Assembly: GCA_029945855.1 (NCBI GenBank)
Contig: JAQSDJ010000097.1
Location: forward strand, 1-39,146
DNA: 39,146 bases
Direction of reading: 5' to 3'
From: Lacunisphaera sp.
GTDB lineage: Bacteria > Verrucomicrobiota > Verrucomicrobiia > Opitutales > Opitutaceae
Shown here: positions 8,465 through 17,746 of the stretch, piece by piece
How positions within the stretch are numbered: position 1 is the first letter of the stretch
Layout: each line of letters starts with the position of its first letter
Position numbers and translations under genes: made by a program
The notes under the pieces: generated by a model
The model's database searches: none
What the model saw: the letters and a program-made list of their open reading frames with translations, nothing else
Told to the model about the DNA's origin: nothing

Positions 8465-8800
8465 TCAGGCCTTGAACTTGCGGATGAAGGCCACGAAGTC
8501 CTTGATCTCGTCGGCCGAGAGCTCGGACTTGAAGCCTTTCATCTTTTCCTTGCCGTCCACGGTCACGCCGTCGGCGGTCGCCTTGATGATGTATTCGTCG
8601 GTGAGTTCGGCCTGCACCTTGGCGTCGGTGTAGTCACGGATCTTCATCTTTTTGCCGATCTTGGTCTGGGCCTTGCCGTCCGCCCCGTGGCAGGAGGCGC
8701 AGAGGTTGTCCCAGTTGTCGGCGGCGGGGGCCGCGAAAGCGACACCCGTGGCGAGCGATAACACGATCCCGGTCAGGGCGATTTTGGTCCTGGTCATCAT
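8465..8800 (-). CDS. Small periplasmic monohaem cytochrome c (copy 1)
   Basis: The 111-residue protein begins MMTRTKIALTGIVLSLATGV, a signal peptide cleaved near AFAAPA. It has one CASCH site and a KEKMKGFKSEL segment with the likely axial methionine. It closely matches the adjacent gene at 8023-8358, which points to tandem duplication. It lies 25 bp downstream of the barrel gene, so it is likely co-transcribed and may be the soluble partner of the porin-cytochrome conduit. Confidence 0.9.
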   Translation of the reverse strand: MMTRTKIALTGIVLSLATGVAFAAPAADNWDNLCASCHGADGKAQTKIGKKMKIRDYTDAKVQAELTDEYIIKATADGVTVDGKEKMKGFKSELSADEIKDFVAFIRKFKA

Positions 8801-8825
8801 GGGGAGGCGGGCTGGTGCTTCTGGG

Positions 8826-10949
8826 TTAGAAGCGGTATTGGAGCTTGGCGTAGAACAGGTGGGCCTCGTAGTCCGAGGTCCCGAGAGAGGGCACGTCCTC
8901 GTTCTTGGCGTAGGTGTATTTGAAGTTCACCGTGGTGCGGCGGTCGAGCCGGCGGCTCCAGCCGAGGGAGACCATCTGCAGCTTGCTGTCCGTGCCATAG
9001 GGCACGGTGACAGCGGAGTTGTCCACGTAGTTGCCCAGGGCCTTGTAGAGCATGTAGTCCACCATGAGGTCGCTCTGGTCGTCGATGGCGTAGCTGCTGC
9101 TCACGCCGAAGTTCACGTAGTTCGCGTCGCTGTTCTTGACGAGGTTGGCGGCCGCGCCGGTGAGGCCGGCGGCGGGGGTCTTCAAGGTCTCGTTCACGTA
9201 GTTGATGTTGCCCTGGAGGGACCACTTCGCGGTGGGAGTCCAGTTCACGGTCTCGGAGATGATGTGCTGGGTGGAGTTCATGCTCTCCCCCATGGCGAGA
9301 TCGATGTCCTGGGTGTTGATCGTGGTCTTCTGGTAGTCGTAGCGGGTGACCGTGCGGAGGGTCGGGGTAGCGCGCCAGGTCAGGCGGACGTTGAAATCGT
9401 TCGTCTCGAGGTCCTGGTTGGCGATGTAGGCGGGATAGCGGTCGGCGGTGCTGACCGTGTTGTCCCGGACGTTCCGGTAGTCGTTCTGCCGGGCCTTGAT
9501 GTAATACTGGACCGCGATGCTCGTGCCGGGCCGCACATACCAGTTAGCAGTGGCGGCATATTTCTGGGTGTTGCGCTCCAGCTTGGTGTCGCGGTCGATG
9601 GAGATGGCCTGCAACGGGGTGCCGGGCTCGAGGATGCGCTCTTCCATCAGCATGCCCTCGGAACTGGACATGTCGGCCTTGAAGTTCAGGGCGAAGTTCT
9701 TGATGCCCGTGTAGCGGGCGTCGACGCTGCCGGCATAGGTCTTCCAGTCCTTCTCGCTGTCCGCCTCGACCTCGTCGTTGATGGGCGCGAAGCCCGTGTT
9801 GGCGGCGCCGAAGTTGGTTTCCTCAAAATCGATCTTATTGTGCCACTCGGTCTTCTCGAAGCGGAAGCCGGGGGTGATCCGGAAGGTCTCGGTGGGCGTG
9901 TAGAGCGCGTTGATGGTGGCGACCGTCTGGGTCATCTCCGACTCGCCCAGCTCGTCACCCGTGTGCAGGCCGAAATAGCCTTCGTCGCGCTGCTGGCGGG
10001 TCGGGTAGTTGTTGGTGTATTCCGCATCGTAGCCGATGCCGAAGGTGCGGCTGCCGCTGAGGATCGTGTCGATCTTGGTGCGCGAGACGGCGGTGGTGAG
10101 CTTGATCTGCTCCGTCATCTGCGTGAGGTAGCTGCCACGGAACTGGGTCAGGTCGTAATCCTGGCCTTCCTTGGCCGTGACATAGCGGTCGGTCGTCGGC
10201 TGGCCCGGCGTGCGGCGGCTGTAGCGGCCGTTCGTGTAGTCACCCTTGTCGAGGCGGGCGCCCAGCGCCCACTCGGACTTGTCCCCGGCCTTCGTGAGGT
10301 TGGCATCGAGGATGTGCCGCTTCTCGTCGAAGGTCAGGTAGGTCGGCACGATGTAGCGGGTGGCCGACGTGGAGACGGCGAGCCCGGTGTCCATCCAGCT
10401 GGTGGAGTCCTTCTTACCCTTCTTGGTCTGCAGGTCGTAACGGAGGGTGAAGTTGACTGCGTCGGGCTTGGTGAAGCCGGCCTCGAACCACAGGTTGCCA
10501 CGGTCGAGATGCAGGTCCTCGTCATAGAGCTGGATGCGCAGGCCGTTGGTCGGCCAGACGCCGCCGCTGCCGTCATACCAGGTCCGGAAGCCCTTGTATC
10601 CGAGCTTCACGTAGCCGACCTCGTCCTTGGTGATGTTCAGGTCGATGAGGTAGTCGCTGTCCTCGGCCATGGCGTGGCCGCGGAGCGTCAGGACGGTGTC
10701 GTCGTTGAGCTGGTTGGTGTAGAACAGGTCCTCGATCCCGATGGCGCCGGACTTGTTCTTCTGCATGGCCTTCTGGAAGCCCGGCCGGTCGCCCTTCTGC
10801 AGGTTGGTGCCCACGGCGAAGTCGATGTAGTTGTTGTAGACCGGTTCCTTGTCGGCGGCGCTCAAGGCGCCGGGCAGGCCCAGCAGGCTCGCGCCCGCGA
10901 GCACCAGCAAGGACCGTTGGATGGTGTGGAGAAAAGCTTTGGTGTTCAT
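8826..10949 (-). CDS. MtrB/PioB-like outer-membrane beta-barrel of a porin-cytochrome complex
   Basis: The 707-residue protein has a signal peptide (LLVLAGASLLGLPGALSAAD) and a long run of alternating polar and aromatic strands. It ends in a strand with terminal phenylalanine (AHLFYAKLQYRF), the usual outer-membrane barrel signature. Segments such as LRYDLQTKKGKKDS and the position next to a multihaem cytochrome match the MtrB/PioB family, whose barrels hold a decahaem cytochrome inside. Length is close to Shewanella MtrB (about 700). No N-terminal CxxC pair, a feature of Shewanella MtrB, is seen. The gene lies 27 bp downstream of the 8-haem cytochrome gene, likely its insert partner. Family assignment is fairly secure; the substrate outside the cell is unknown. 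Confidence 0.82.
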   Translation of the reverse strand: MNTKAFLHTIQRSLLVLAGASLLGLPGALSAADKEPVYNNYIDFAVGTNLQKGDRPGFQKAMQKNKSGAIGIEDLFYTNQLNDDTVLTLRGHAMAEDSDYLIDLNITKDEVGYVKLGYKGFRTWYDGSGGVWPTNGLRIQLYDEDLHLDRGNLWFEAGFTKPDAVNFTLRYDLQTKKGKKDSTSWMDTGLAVSTSATRYIVPTYLTFDEKRHILDANLTKAGDKSEWALGARLDKGDYTNGRYSRRTPGQPTTDRYVTAKEGQDYDLTQFRGSYLTQMTEQIKLTTAVSRTKIDTILSGSRTFGIGYDAEYTNNYPTRQQRDEGYFGLHTGDELGESEMTQTVATINALYTPTETFRITPGFRFEKTEWHNKIDFEETNFGAANTGFAPINDEVEADSEKDWKTYAGSVDARYTGIKNFALNFKADMSSSEGMLMEERILEPGTPLQAISIDRDTKLERNTQKYAATANWYVRPGTSIAVQYYIKARQNDYRNVRDNTVSTADRYPAYIANQDLETNDFNVRLTWRATPTLRTVTRYDYQKTTINTQDIDLAMGESMNSTQHIISETVNWTPTAKWSLQGNINYVNETLKTPAAGLTGAAANLVKNSDANYVNFGVSSSYAIDDQSDLMVDYMLYKALGNYVDNSAVTVPYGTDSKLQMVSLGWSRRLDRRTTVNFKYTYAKNEDVPSLGTSDYEAHLFYAKLQYRF

Positions 10950-10976
10950 TGCAGGTTCCCTGTTAGGTGGGTGGGG

Positions 10977-11756
10977 TTAGAAGCGGAGTGAGGAGCTGAC
11001 ATGCGAGCCGTGGACGGCTTCGTGGCAGCCACCGGACCAGCAGGTGCCGCGGGAGAGGAAGGACGCGTGGTCGCGGCCGCCGATCATGATGACGCCCGGG
11101 GCGGTCTGCTGCTGGAAGTGGCACTGGATGCAAAGGTTCGCGTTGCGGGCCTTCAGCATCTTGGCGTTCACCGAGCCGTGCGGGCTGTGGCAGACGACGC
11201 AACCCTCGCGGGAAGCCTCGTGCTCGAACACATACGGGCCGCCCTGGGAAGTGTGGCACTTCAGGCAGGAGGAGTTGGTGGTGTCCATGTTGGTGCTGCC
11301 CTCGAGGACGGCGTCACCGGTGTGCGCGTTATGGCAGTCGCTGCAGCCCATCTTGCCGGCCATGACCGGGTGGGTGCTGGGCAGGTTGAACTCGCCGCGC
11401 TTGTCCAGGTGACACTGGAAGCAGGTCTCGGGCGAATTCTTGGGGTTGCTGATCGTCCCGGCGCCGCCGCCGGACTTGACGTGGAGCGAGGCCGGGCCGT
11501 GGCACGACTCGCAGCCGATGTCCTTGGCGTTGTCGCCCGGGGCCATCATCTTGGCATGGGAGGCATCATGGAACTTGGAGGTGATCCCGTCGTGGCACTG
11601 GGAGCATTTCTCCGAGCCCACGAAGGTGGCGCCTGCCACGGTCGGCGGCGCGACCATGGTGCGGTCGGCCATGACGCAGCCGACGAGGAGAAGGGCCCAG
11701 GCGGCGGCTCCTCCGAAAATGAATGTGTTTTTGTTCCAGCGCGGTTTGTAGCTCAT
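10977..11756 (-). CDS. MtrA/DmsE-like 8-haem cytochrome c, predicted lipoprotein
   Basis: The 259-residue protein has seven CxxCH sites (CSQCH, CESCH, CFQCH, CSDCH, CLKCH, CVVCH, CIQCH) plus a terminal CWSGGCH (Cx4CH). The N-terminal hydrophobic stretch ends in LLLVGC, which fits a lipobox with C27 as the lipidated residue. MtrA and PioA conduits usually have ten haems, so eight haems is short. It precedes the MtrB-like barrel by 27 bp in the same operon, the usual arrangement of porin-cytochrome modules. It would carry electrons through the barrel. Whether eight haems span the membrane alone, or an outer partner outside this window is needed, is open. Confidence 0.85.
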   Translation of the reverse strand: MSYKPRWNKNTFIFGGAAAWALLLVGCVMADRTMVAPPTVAGATFVGSEKCSQCHDGITSKFHDASHAKMMAPGDNAKDIGCESCHGPASLHVKSGGGAGTISNPKNSPETCFQCHLDKRGEFNLPSTHPVMAGKMGCSDCHNAHTGDAVLEGSTNMDTTNSSCLKCHTSQGGPYVFEHEASREGCVVCHSPHGSVNAKMLKARNANLCIQCHFQQQTAPGVIMIGGRDHASFLSRGTCWSGGCHEAVHGSHVSSSLRF

Positions 11757-11867
11757 GGCTTGATGCGGGTTAGGTTCGGTTGGTTAAAGGCGGGGTCTGG
11801 GGGATGAGTTGGGGGTATGGTTCTGGCTTATTACCGGTCAGTATCACAGAAAGAGGACCGCAGCACT

Positions 11868-11903
11868 CCGCATGGGTTGCGGACGTGTATGCATGGGTTG
11901 CGG
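11868..11903. promoter_or_regulatory. Tandem 21-bp-spaced sites upstream of the 8-haem/barrel operon
   Basis: CCGCATGGGTTGCGG (11868-11882), a CCGCA-N5-TGCGG palindrome, is followed exactly 21 bp later by GCATGGGTTGCGG (to 11903). Two-turn spacing suggests cooperative binding of one regulator. A third copy lies upstream of the 13-haem gene at 6265. The sites lie 112-147 bp before the ATG at 11756. Confidence 0.45.
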
Positions 11904-11908
11904 AAAAG

Positions 11909-11930
11909 AGGGACGGCATAAGCCGTCCCT
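11909..11930. other. Perfect hairpin, possible terminator of the nickel transporter gene
   Basis: AGGGACGGC, a 4-base loop, GCCGTCCCT. It lies in the 299-bp gap (11757-12055) downstream of the minus-strand transporter gene and upstream of the 8-haem gene. No strong T-run follows, so it may equally be one of the small palindromic repeats. No gene is seen in the gap. Confidence 0.45.
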
Positions 11931-12055
11931 ATGAGTCGGGAATTTTCTTGGCGGCATAACGTGGATTAATTTCTGAGCATGACCGCTGGTCCGGTCTTGC
12001 GTCACCGCGATGCTGCCGGTGACGGGAAATCGGGCAAGAGCTGAATCGCCGGGTG

Positions 12056-12796
12056 TCATAAACCGAGGAACTGGATCGCGCAGCCCGCCAGCAAAATCGT
12101 GCCGCCGGCCACCGCGTGGTTGTAACGCTCCAGCCGGCGCACCGGCAGCAGGCTGATCCCGCGGCGCACCAGCAGCACCACCACAAGCATCGAGCCGATG
12201 GTCAGCGCGCCGAACACCGCCACCACCGACCAGACCTCCAACCAGCTGTGTTGCGCGGCCGGATACATGACCAGCGGGATCATCGGCTCACAGGGCCCGA
12301 AGACAAAGATCGTGAACAGCACCCAGGGCGTGACATTGAACCCCTCCGTCTCGCCGTGCGGGTGCGCATGCGCCGCCTCGTGGGTGTGCCCGTGGGCGTG
12401 GCTGCCCGTCTCATGCAGGTGCGCATGGCTGTGCGTGAAGCCCCGGGCGGCGCGCTTCAGGCCCCAGGCCAGGTAGACCGCGCCGAAGGCGATCATCGCC
12501 CAGGCCGCGAGGTTGCCGCGCCATTCCTCGATGACCTGAACGTGCTCCAGGCCGTAGCCGAGCAGCACGCCCACGAGCGCCAGCACGACGGAACTGCCGA
12601 CATGCCCGACCCCGCACAGGGTCGTCCACAGCACCGTCCGGGTGACGGACCAGCGGCGGGCGCGCCCCATCACGATGAAGGGCAGGTAGTGGTCCGGCCC
12701 GGCGAGCGTGTGCAGGACGGCGACCCCCGCGGTGCTGAGCATCAAGACCGAAACCTCGGGGGTGCCGAGGGCGAGCGCGTGGATGATGGGCGTCAT
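12056..12796 (-). CDS. NicO-like nickel/cobalt transporter (HupE/RcnA/UreH type)
   Basis: The 246-residue membrane protein has about six hydrophobic helices, a conserved first-helix metal motif (VLHTLAGPDHYLPF, with H29, D35 and H36) and a cytoplasmic histidine-rich loop (HSHAHLHETGSHAHGHTHE) near the middle. These features fit nickel/cobalt carriers of the NicO/RcnA group. The sulfite-exporter/UreH-like fold is closely related, so the metal is inferred. Location between hyaD and the cytochromes strongly suggests nickel supply for the hydrogenase. ATG at 12796 was chosen because the upstream in-frame ATG at 12847 lies inside a MITE-like repeat. That repeat separates this gene from hyaD. Confidence 0.75.
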   Translation of the reverse strand: MTPIIHALALGTPEVSVLMLSTAGVAVLHTLAGPDHYLPFIVMGRARRWSVTRTVLWTTLCGVGHVGSSVVLALVGVLLGYGLEHVQVIEEWRGNLAAWAMIAFGAVYLAWGLKRAARGFTHSHAHLHETGSHAHGHTHEAAHAHPHGETEGFNVTPWVLFTIFVFGPCEPMIPLVMYPAAQHSWLEVWSVVAVFGALTIGSMLVVVLLVRRGISLLPVRRLERYNHAVAGGTILLAGCAIQFLGL

Positions 12797-12824
12797 GAGC
12801 CAGGTCCGCAGGACTACTGTCCCC

Positions 12825-12928
12825 ACACACCCCGCCCTGACGGGCACCCCTCTTCATAGAGGGGATCTTCGCTGGCGTGGATTGGGTCCCCTCTATCAAG
12901 AGGGGTGGCACGAAGTGACGGGGTGTGT
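12825..12928. mobile_element. MITE-like element with about 42-bp terminal inverted repeats
   Basis: Left arm 12825-12865 (starts ACACACCCCG, ends CATAGAGGGGA) and right arm 12887-12928 (ends GGGGTGTGT) are inverted copies that match well outside a variable centre. Each arm also holds an inner hairpin built on CCCCTCT/AGAGGGG. The 21-bp middle has no coding capacity. It lies between hyaD and the nickel transporter gene. Confidence 0.7.
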
Positions 12929-12961
12929 TGCCTTGGCATTGTGGCGGGTGAAATGTTCGGG

Positions 12962-13492
12962 TCAGACAGTGGCGACCAGCCTCGCCGCGAGGGCCCGGAC
13001 GGCGTGGACCACCTCGGGCACGGCCGCCGCCACCTCCGGCGAAAGCGCCGTGCACATGGGCCGCACCTCCTCCACCGCGATGGTGTAGAGGTGGAGGCGC
13101 GGCATCTGCCCGAGCAGGGCGGCCGCGGCAAAGAGATCCTTCAGCCCGAAGTCATGGGCGCCCAACCCACGCGGAAGTTCGCCCACCACGAGGGGCTGAA
13201 GGAAGGTGATGGTGCCGGCGGGCCGGCCGTCACGGGTGGCGTCGATCATGACGATGTCCGCCGCCCCGTCGAATTCGACGAGCAGGTTGACCCCGCCGGT
13301 GCCGCCGTCGAGCAGCCGCACGCCCGCGAGCGGCGCCTCCTGTTCCAGGCGGCGCAGCACATGGATGCCCACGCCCTCGTCGCCCATGAGCAGGTTCCCC
13401 ACCCCGAGCACGAGCACGCGCTCCGCGCCCGTCGAGGATGGGCGGGGAGCGCTGGGTTCGCCGACCAGGGTGGAGTCGAGCAGCTGGATCAT
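12962..13492 (-). CDS. hyaD: [NiFe] hydrogenase maturation endopeptidase
   Basis: The 176-residue protein has the family core VLVLGVGNLLMGDEGVGIHV, a DGGTGG turn and GAHDFGLKD. These supply the acidic and histidine residues that, in HybD/HyaD proteins, bind nickel of the precursor. The enzyme cleaves the C-terminal extension of the large subunit after the histidine of DPCLACAVH in HyaB. Its ATG overlaps the hyaC stop by four bases (ATGA), indicating translational coupling. Length is normal for the family. Confidence 0.92.
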   Translation of the reverse strand: MIQLLDSTLVGEPSAPRPSSTGAERVLVLGVGNLLMGDEGVGIHVLRRLEQEAPLAGVRLLDGGTGGVNLLVEFDGAADIVMIDATRDGRPAGTITFLQPLVVGELPRGLGAHDFGLKDLFAAAALLGQMPRLHLYTIAVEEVRPMCTALSPEVAAAVPEVVHAVRALAARLVATV

Positions 13493-14262
13493 GGGACGGG
13501 ATCCGGTTTCGCGCCGGGTGCGGCCGCCGGGGCCGGACGACGCTTGCGCCGCGGGAACCCGGAGATGCCGCTGGCCTCCTCGGCCTTGATCGCGTCCTTC
13601 TCCATGAATTTCCAGCCGCCGACCATCGAGGAGAGGACCCCGTGCCCCTCGACGTAGTCGTGGTAGAACACGAGGTAGATATGGATCAGCGTGAAGATGA
13701 TGAAGAGCCAGAGCGCCCCGTAGTGGAAGAGGCGCAGGTTCTGCTCGCTGCCGAACAGCGGCACCATCCATGTGAACAGCTGCGGGAACCACGAGTCGCT
13801 CATCGGCGCGTAGAGCGCGAAGCCGGACAGCACCATGAAGACGGTCAGCAGCCCCGTGCCCATGTAGGTGAAATAGGCCACCGAGTTGTGTCCGAGGGTA
13901 TGCACGGCCTTGTCGCTCGACTGGAGGATGTCCACCTTCAGCACGGCCGCCACCTGCCGGAGCTGTGGCTTCGAGATCGGGAAGAAATTCCGCCAGTGCG
14001 TGTATTTGTTCCCCACCGACGCCCAGTAGAGCCGGAACAGGAAGTTGAACATGAACACATAGGCGGTCGCGAAGTGCACGAAGCGGATCGTGCCGAACCA
14101 GTAGCTGTCGCCCGCCTCCCCGCCGTTGAGGAGGCCCGGCGGATGGGCGATCAGGTAGCCCGTGGCGCCGAGGGCGATGACGCAGACGGCGTTGATCCAG
14201 TGGAACCAACGCACCGGCTGCTCCCAGACGTAAACCCGCTGGTAGTCATGTGAGGCGTTCAT
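13489..14262 (-). CDS. hyaC: [NiFe] hydrogenase b-type cytochrome subunit
   Basis: The 257-residue protein has four hydrophobic helices, with histidines in VRWFHWINAVCVIALG, FVHFATAYVFMFNFLF and HYGALWLFIIFTLIHIYL that fit the two b-haems of HyaC/HupC. It anchors the hydrogenase dimer at the outer face of the inner membrane and passes electrons to quinone. A clear GGAGG lies 8 bases upstream of the ATG, one of the few strong ribosome sites here. The gene is 15 bp downstream of hyaB and overlaps hyaD. The C-terminal tail (RRKRRPAPAAAPGAKPDPVP) is basic then Pro/Ala-rich and cytoplasmic. Confidence 0.93.
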   Translation of the reverse strand: MNASHDYQRVYVWEQPVRWFHWINAVCVIALGATGYLIAHPPGLLNGGEAGDSYWFGTIRFVHFATAYVFMFNFLFRLYWASVGNKYTHWRNFFPISKPQLRQVAAVLKVDILQSSDKAVHTLGHNSVAYFTYMGTGLLTVFMVLSGFALYAPMSDSWFPQLFTWMVPLFGSEQNLRLFHYGALWLFIIFTLIHIYLVFYHDYVEGHGVLSSMVGGWKFMEKDAIKAEEASGISGFPRRKRRPAPAAAPGAKPDPVP

Positions 14263-14277
14263 TGGGTGCCTCCGGGT

Positions 14278-15996
<1,719 letters not shown>

Positions 15997-16008
15997 GGGG
16001 GCGGGGGG

Positions 16009-17184
16009 TTAGGATTGGTGGTCGGAGGACCCGTTGTGTTTCTCGTCGTGATCTTTCTCGGCCTGCTCGGCGTTTTCGCCGGCCTGCTCGCCGATGCCAT
16101 GGCGCTGGCGGAAGTTGGTCATCCCGGGGTGGGGGGCGCCCCCGCCGACGGCCGCGGCCGCGGCCACGAGGCCGACCTGGTCGGCCGTCCCCTCGATCGG
16201 GAAGCCCGGCAGGTTGGGCAGGCGTTGGTAGAACGGCCCGTTGTCCCAGAAATTCGATTCCGAGCAACCGATGCAGCCGTGGCCCGACTGGATGGGGAAG
16301 CTGACGCCGCCGTTCCAGCGGATCGTGCCGCAGGAATTGTAGGTGGAGGGGCCGCGGCAGCCGACCTTGTAGAGGCAGTAGCCCTTGCGCGCGTTCTCGT
16401 CGTCGAAGCTCTCGACGAACAGGCCCGCGTCGTAGTTGGGCCGGCGATAGCAGGTGTCGTGGACGCGGCGGGAATAGAAGGCCTTCGGGCGGCCGAGATT
16501 GTCGAGCTGCGGGATCGCGTCGAAGGTCAGCAGGTGCACGAGCACGCCGGCCATGACCTCCGCGATCGGCGGGCAGCCCTGCACGTTGATGATGGGCTTG
16601 CCGGCGATGATCTTGTGGATCGGCTTCGCGTCGGTCGGGTTCGGCTTGGCGGCCTGCACGCAGCCGGAGCACGCGCAGTTGCCCCAGGCGATGACGGCCT
16701 TGGCGTGCGCGGCGACCTCCTCGGCGATGCTCTTCGCGGTCTTGCCGCCGATGCAGCAATACACGCCGTCCTCGGCCAGCGGCACGGAGCCCTCGATGCA
16801 GAGGAGATACTCGCCCTTGTATTTCGCGATGGTGTCCTGGAGGGACTTCTCGGCCTGGTGGCCGGAGGCGGCCATCAGCGTCTCGGTGTAGTCGAGGGAG
16901 ATCTTGTCGAGCAGGATGTCGGCGACGATCGGGTGCGAGCTGCGGATGAACGACTCGCTGCAGCAGGTGCATTCCTGGAAATGGAGCCAGATGACGGGGA
17001 TGCGCTTCTTGGTCTCGAGGGCCTGGACCATCTGGGCGACACCGGAGCTTTCCAGCCCGATGCATGCGCCCATCCAGGCGCAGAATGACAGGAATTCACG
17101 GCGCGATACGCCGCGGGCCAGCAGGTGTTCATAGATCGTCTCTTCCTTCCGCTGCGTCGGCAGCGGCGCGATATCCGTGGGCAT
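16009..17184 (-). CDS. hyaA: [NiFe] hydrogenase small subunit with six-cysteine (oxygen-tolerant type) proximal cluster
   Basis: The 391-residue protein starts with a twin-arginine signal ([15 protein letters not shown]28-R29) for folded export with HyaB. The proximal cluster cysteines are C72, C74, C75, C170, C175 and C204. Their spacing equals the six cysteines (17, 19, 20, 115, 120, 149) of E. coli Hyd-1, where the two extra ones build the [4Fe-3S] cluster that gives oxygen tolerance. Other conserved stretches are [17 protein letters not shown] and [13 protein letters not shown], and [12 protein letters not shown] holds medial-cluster cysteines. C172 is an additional cysteine. The C-terminal membrane helix seems weak, a short Ala/Gly stretch ([14 protein letters not shown]) followed by a charged His-rich tail. 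It heads the hya operon, divergent from hypA. Confidence 0.96.
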   Translation of the reverse strand: MPTDIAPLPTQRKEETIYEHLLARGVSRREFLSFCAWMGACIGLESSGVAQMVQALETKKRIPVIWLHFQECTCCSESFIRSSHPIVADILLDKISLDYTETLMAASGHQAEKSLQDTIAKYKGEYLLCIEGSVPLAEDGVYCCIGGKTAKSIAEEVAAHAKAVIAWGNCACSGCVQAAKPNPTDAKPIHKIIAGKPIINVQGCPPIAEVMAGVLVHLLTFDAIPQLDNLGRPKAFYSRRVHDTCYRRPNYDAGLFVESFDDENARKGYCLYKVGCRGPSTYNSCGTIRWNGGVSFPIQSGHGCIGCSESNFWDNGPFYQRLPNLPGFPIEGTADQVGLVAAAAAVGGGAPHPGMTNFRQRHGIGEQAGENAEQAEKDHDEKHNGSSDHQS

Positions 17185-17383
17185 ATTTCGGGGTGCGCGT
17201 CAGCCGCGATCCGGGCGGAGGACGGCGCTTTGGGGGTTGGGGCGTGGTTGAACTAAGAGCGTTGCAGCATAACCGAAACAGCGGTCTCGCGGATATGCGT
17301 TCCTTGGCAATTGCTGCGCGCCGATTGGTGGAAGTCCGCAGTTCACTCGACAGGACCGGTTGCCCGGGTGTTTACTCTGCGGT
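17185..17383. promoter_or_regulatory. Divergent promoter region between hyaA and hypA
   Basis: This 199-bp spacer must hold promoters for the leftward hya operon and rightward hyp operon. No confident -35/-10 pair was identified. A GATATGCG string at 17292-17299 also occurs upstream of the 11-haem gene (3686) and hypE (24504-24511, opposite strand). Confidence 0.5.
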
Positions 17384-17746
17384 ATGCACGAGGTCGGCAT
17401 CATGGAGTCCACGCTCGCCGCCGTCCGACGCGAGGCCCTGGCGCGCAACGCGGCCCATGTCGACCGCATCGTGCTCCGCATCGGTGTGCTCTCCGGCGTC
17501 GAGCCCGAGGCCCTGCGTTTCGCCTTCGAGGCCTGCTCCCCCGGCACGCTGGCGGAGGGCGCCGAGTTCGACATCGAGAGCGTCCCCGCCCTCGCCCACT
17601 GCCCGACCTGCGAGCGCGACTTCGCCGCCGGCGCCGGCTTCATCTGCTGCTGTCCCGGCTGCGGGAACTATTCCGGCGACCTGCGCACCGGGCGCGAGCT
17701 CGAGTTGCGCAGCATCGAATTCACCCCCCACCCCACCCCGCCATGA
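17384..17746 (+). CDS. hypA: Hydrogenase nickel-insertion protein HypA
   Basis: The 120-residue protein starts MHEVGIMES, which supplies the N-terminal nickel-binding His2 and Glu3, so the ATG at 17384 is secure over an upstream in-frame start. The zinc site is CPTC (C73, C76) and CPGC (C90, C93), with two extra cysteines at 88-89. HypA delivers nickel to the hydrogenase large subunit together with HypB. Its stop overlaps the hypB ATG (ATGA). It is the first gene of the hypABFCD run. Confidence 0.95.
   Translation: MHEVGIMESTLAAVRREALARNAAHVDRIVLRIGVLSGVEPEALRFAFEACSPGTLAEGAEFDIESVPALAHCPTCERDFAAGAGFICCCPGCGNYSGDLRTGRELELRSIEFTPHPTPP

Noticed and set aside
12797-12847. Upstream ATG for the nickel transporter (MPVRAGCVG...)
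   Set aside because: Those codons lie within and beside the MITE-like repeat and are not hydrophobic or conserved-looking. The inner ATG starts the transporter properly.
17304-17320. Possible sigma-54 site (TTGGCAATTGCTGCGC) upstream of hypA
   Set aside because: GG and GC are correctly spaced, but the TT before GC and the C of GGCAC are missing. No sigma-54 activator gene is nearby, so support is too weak.
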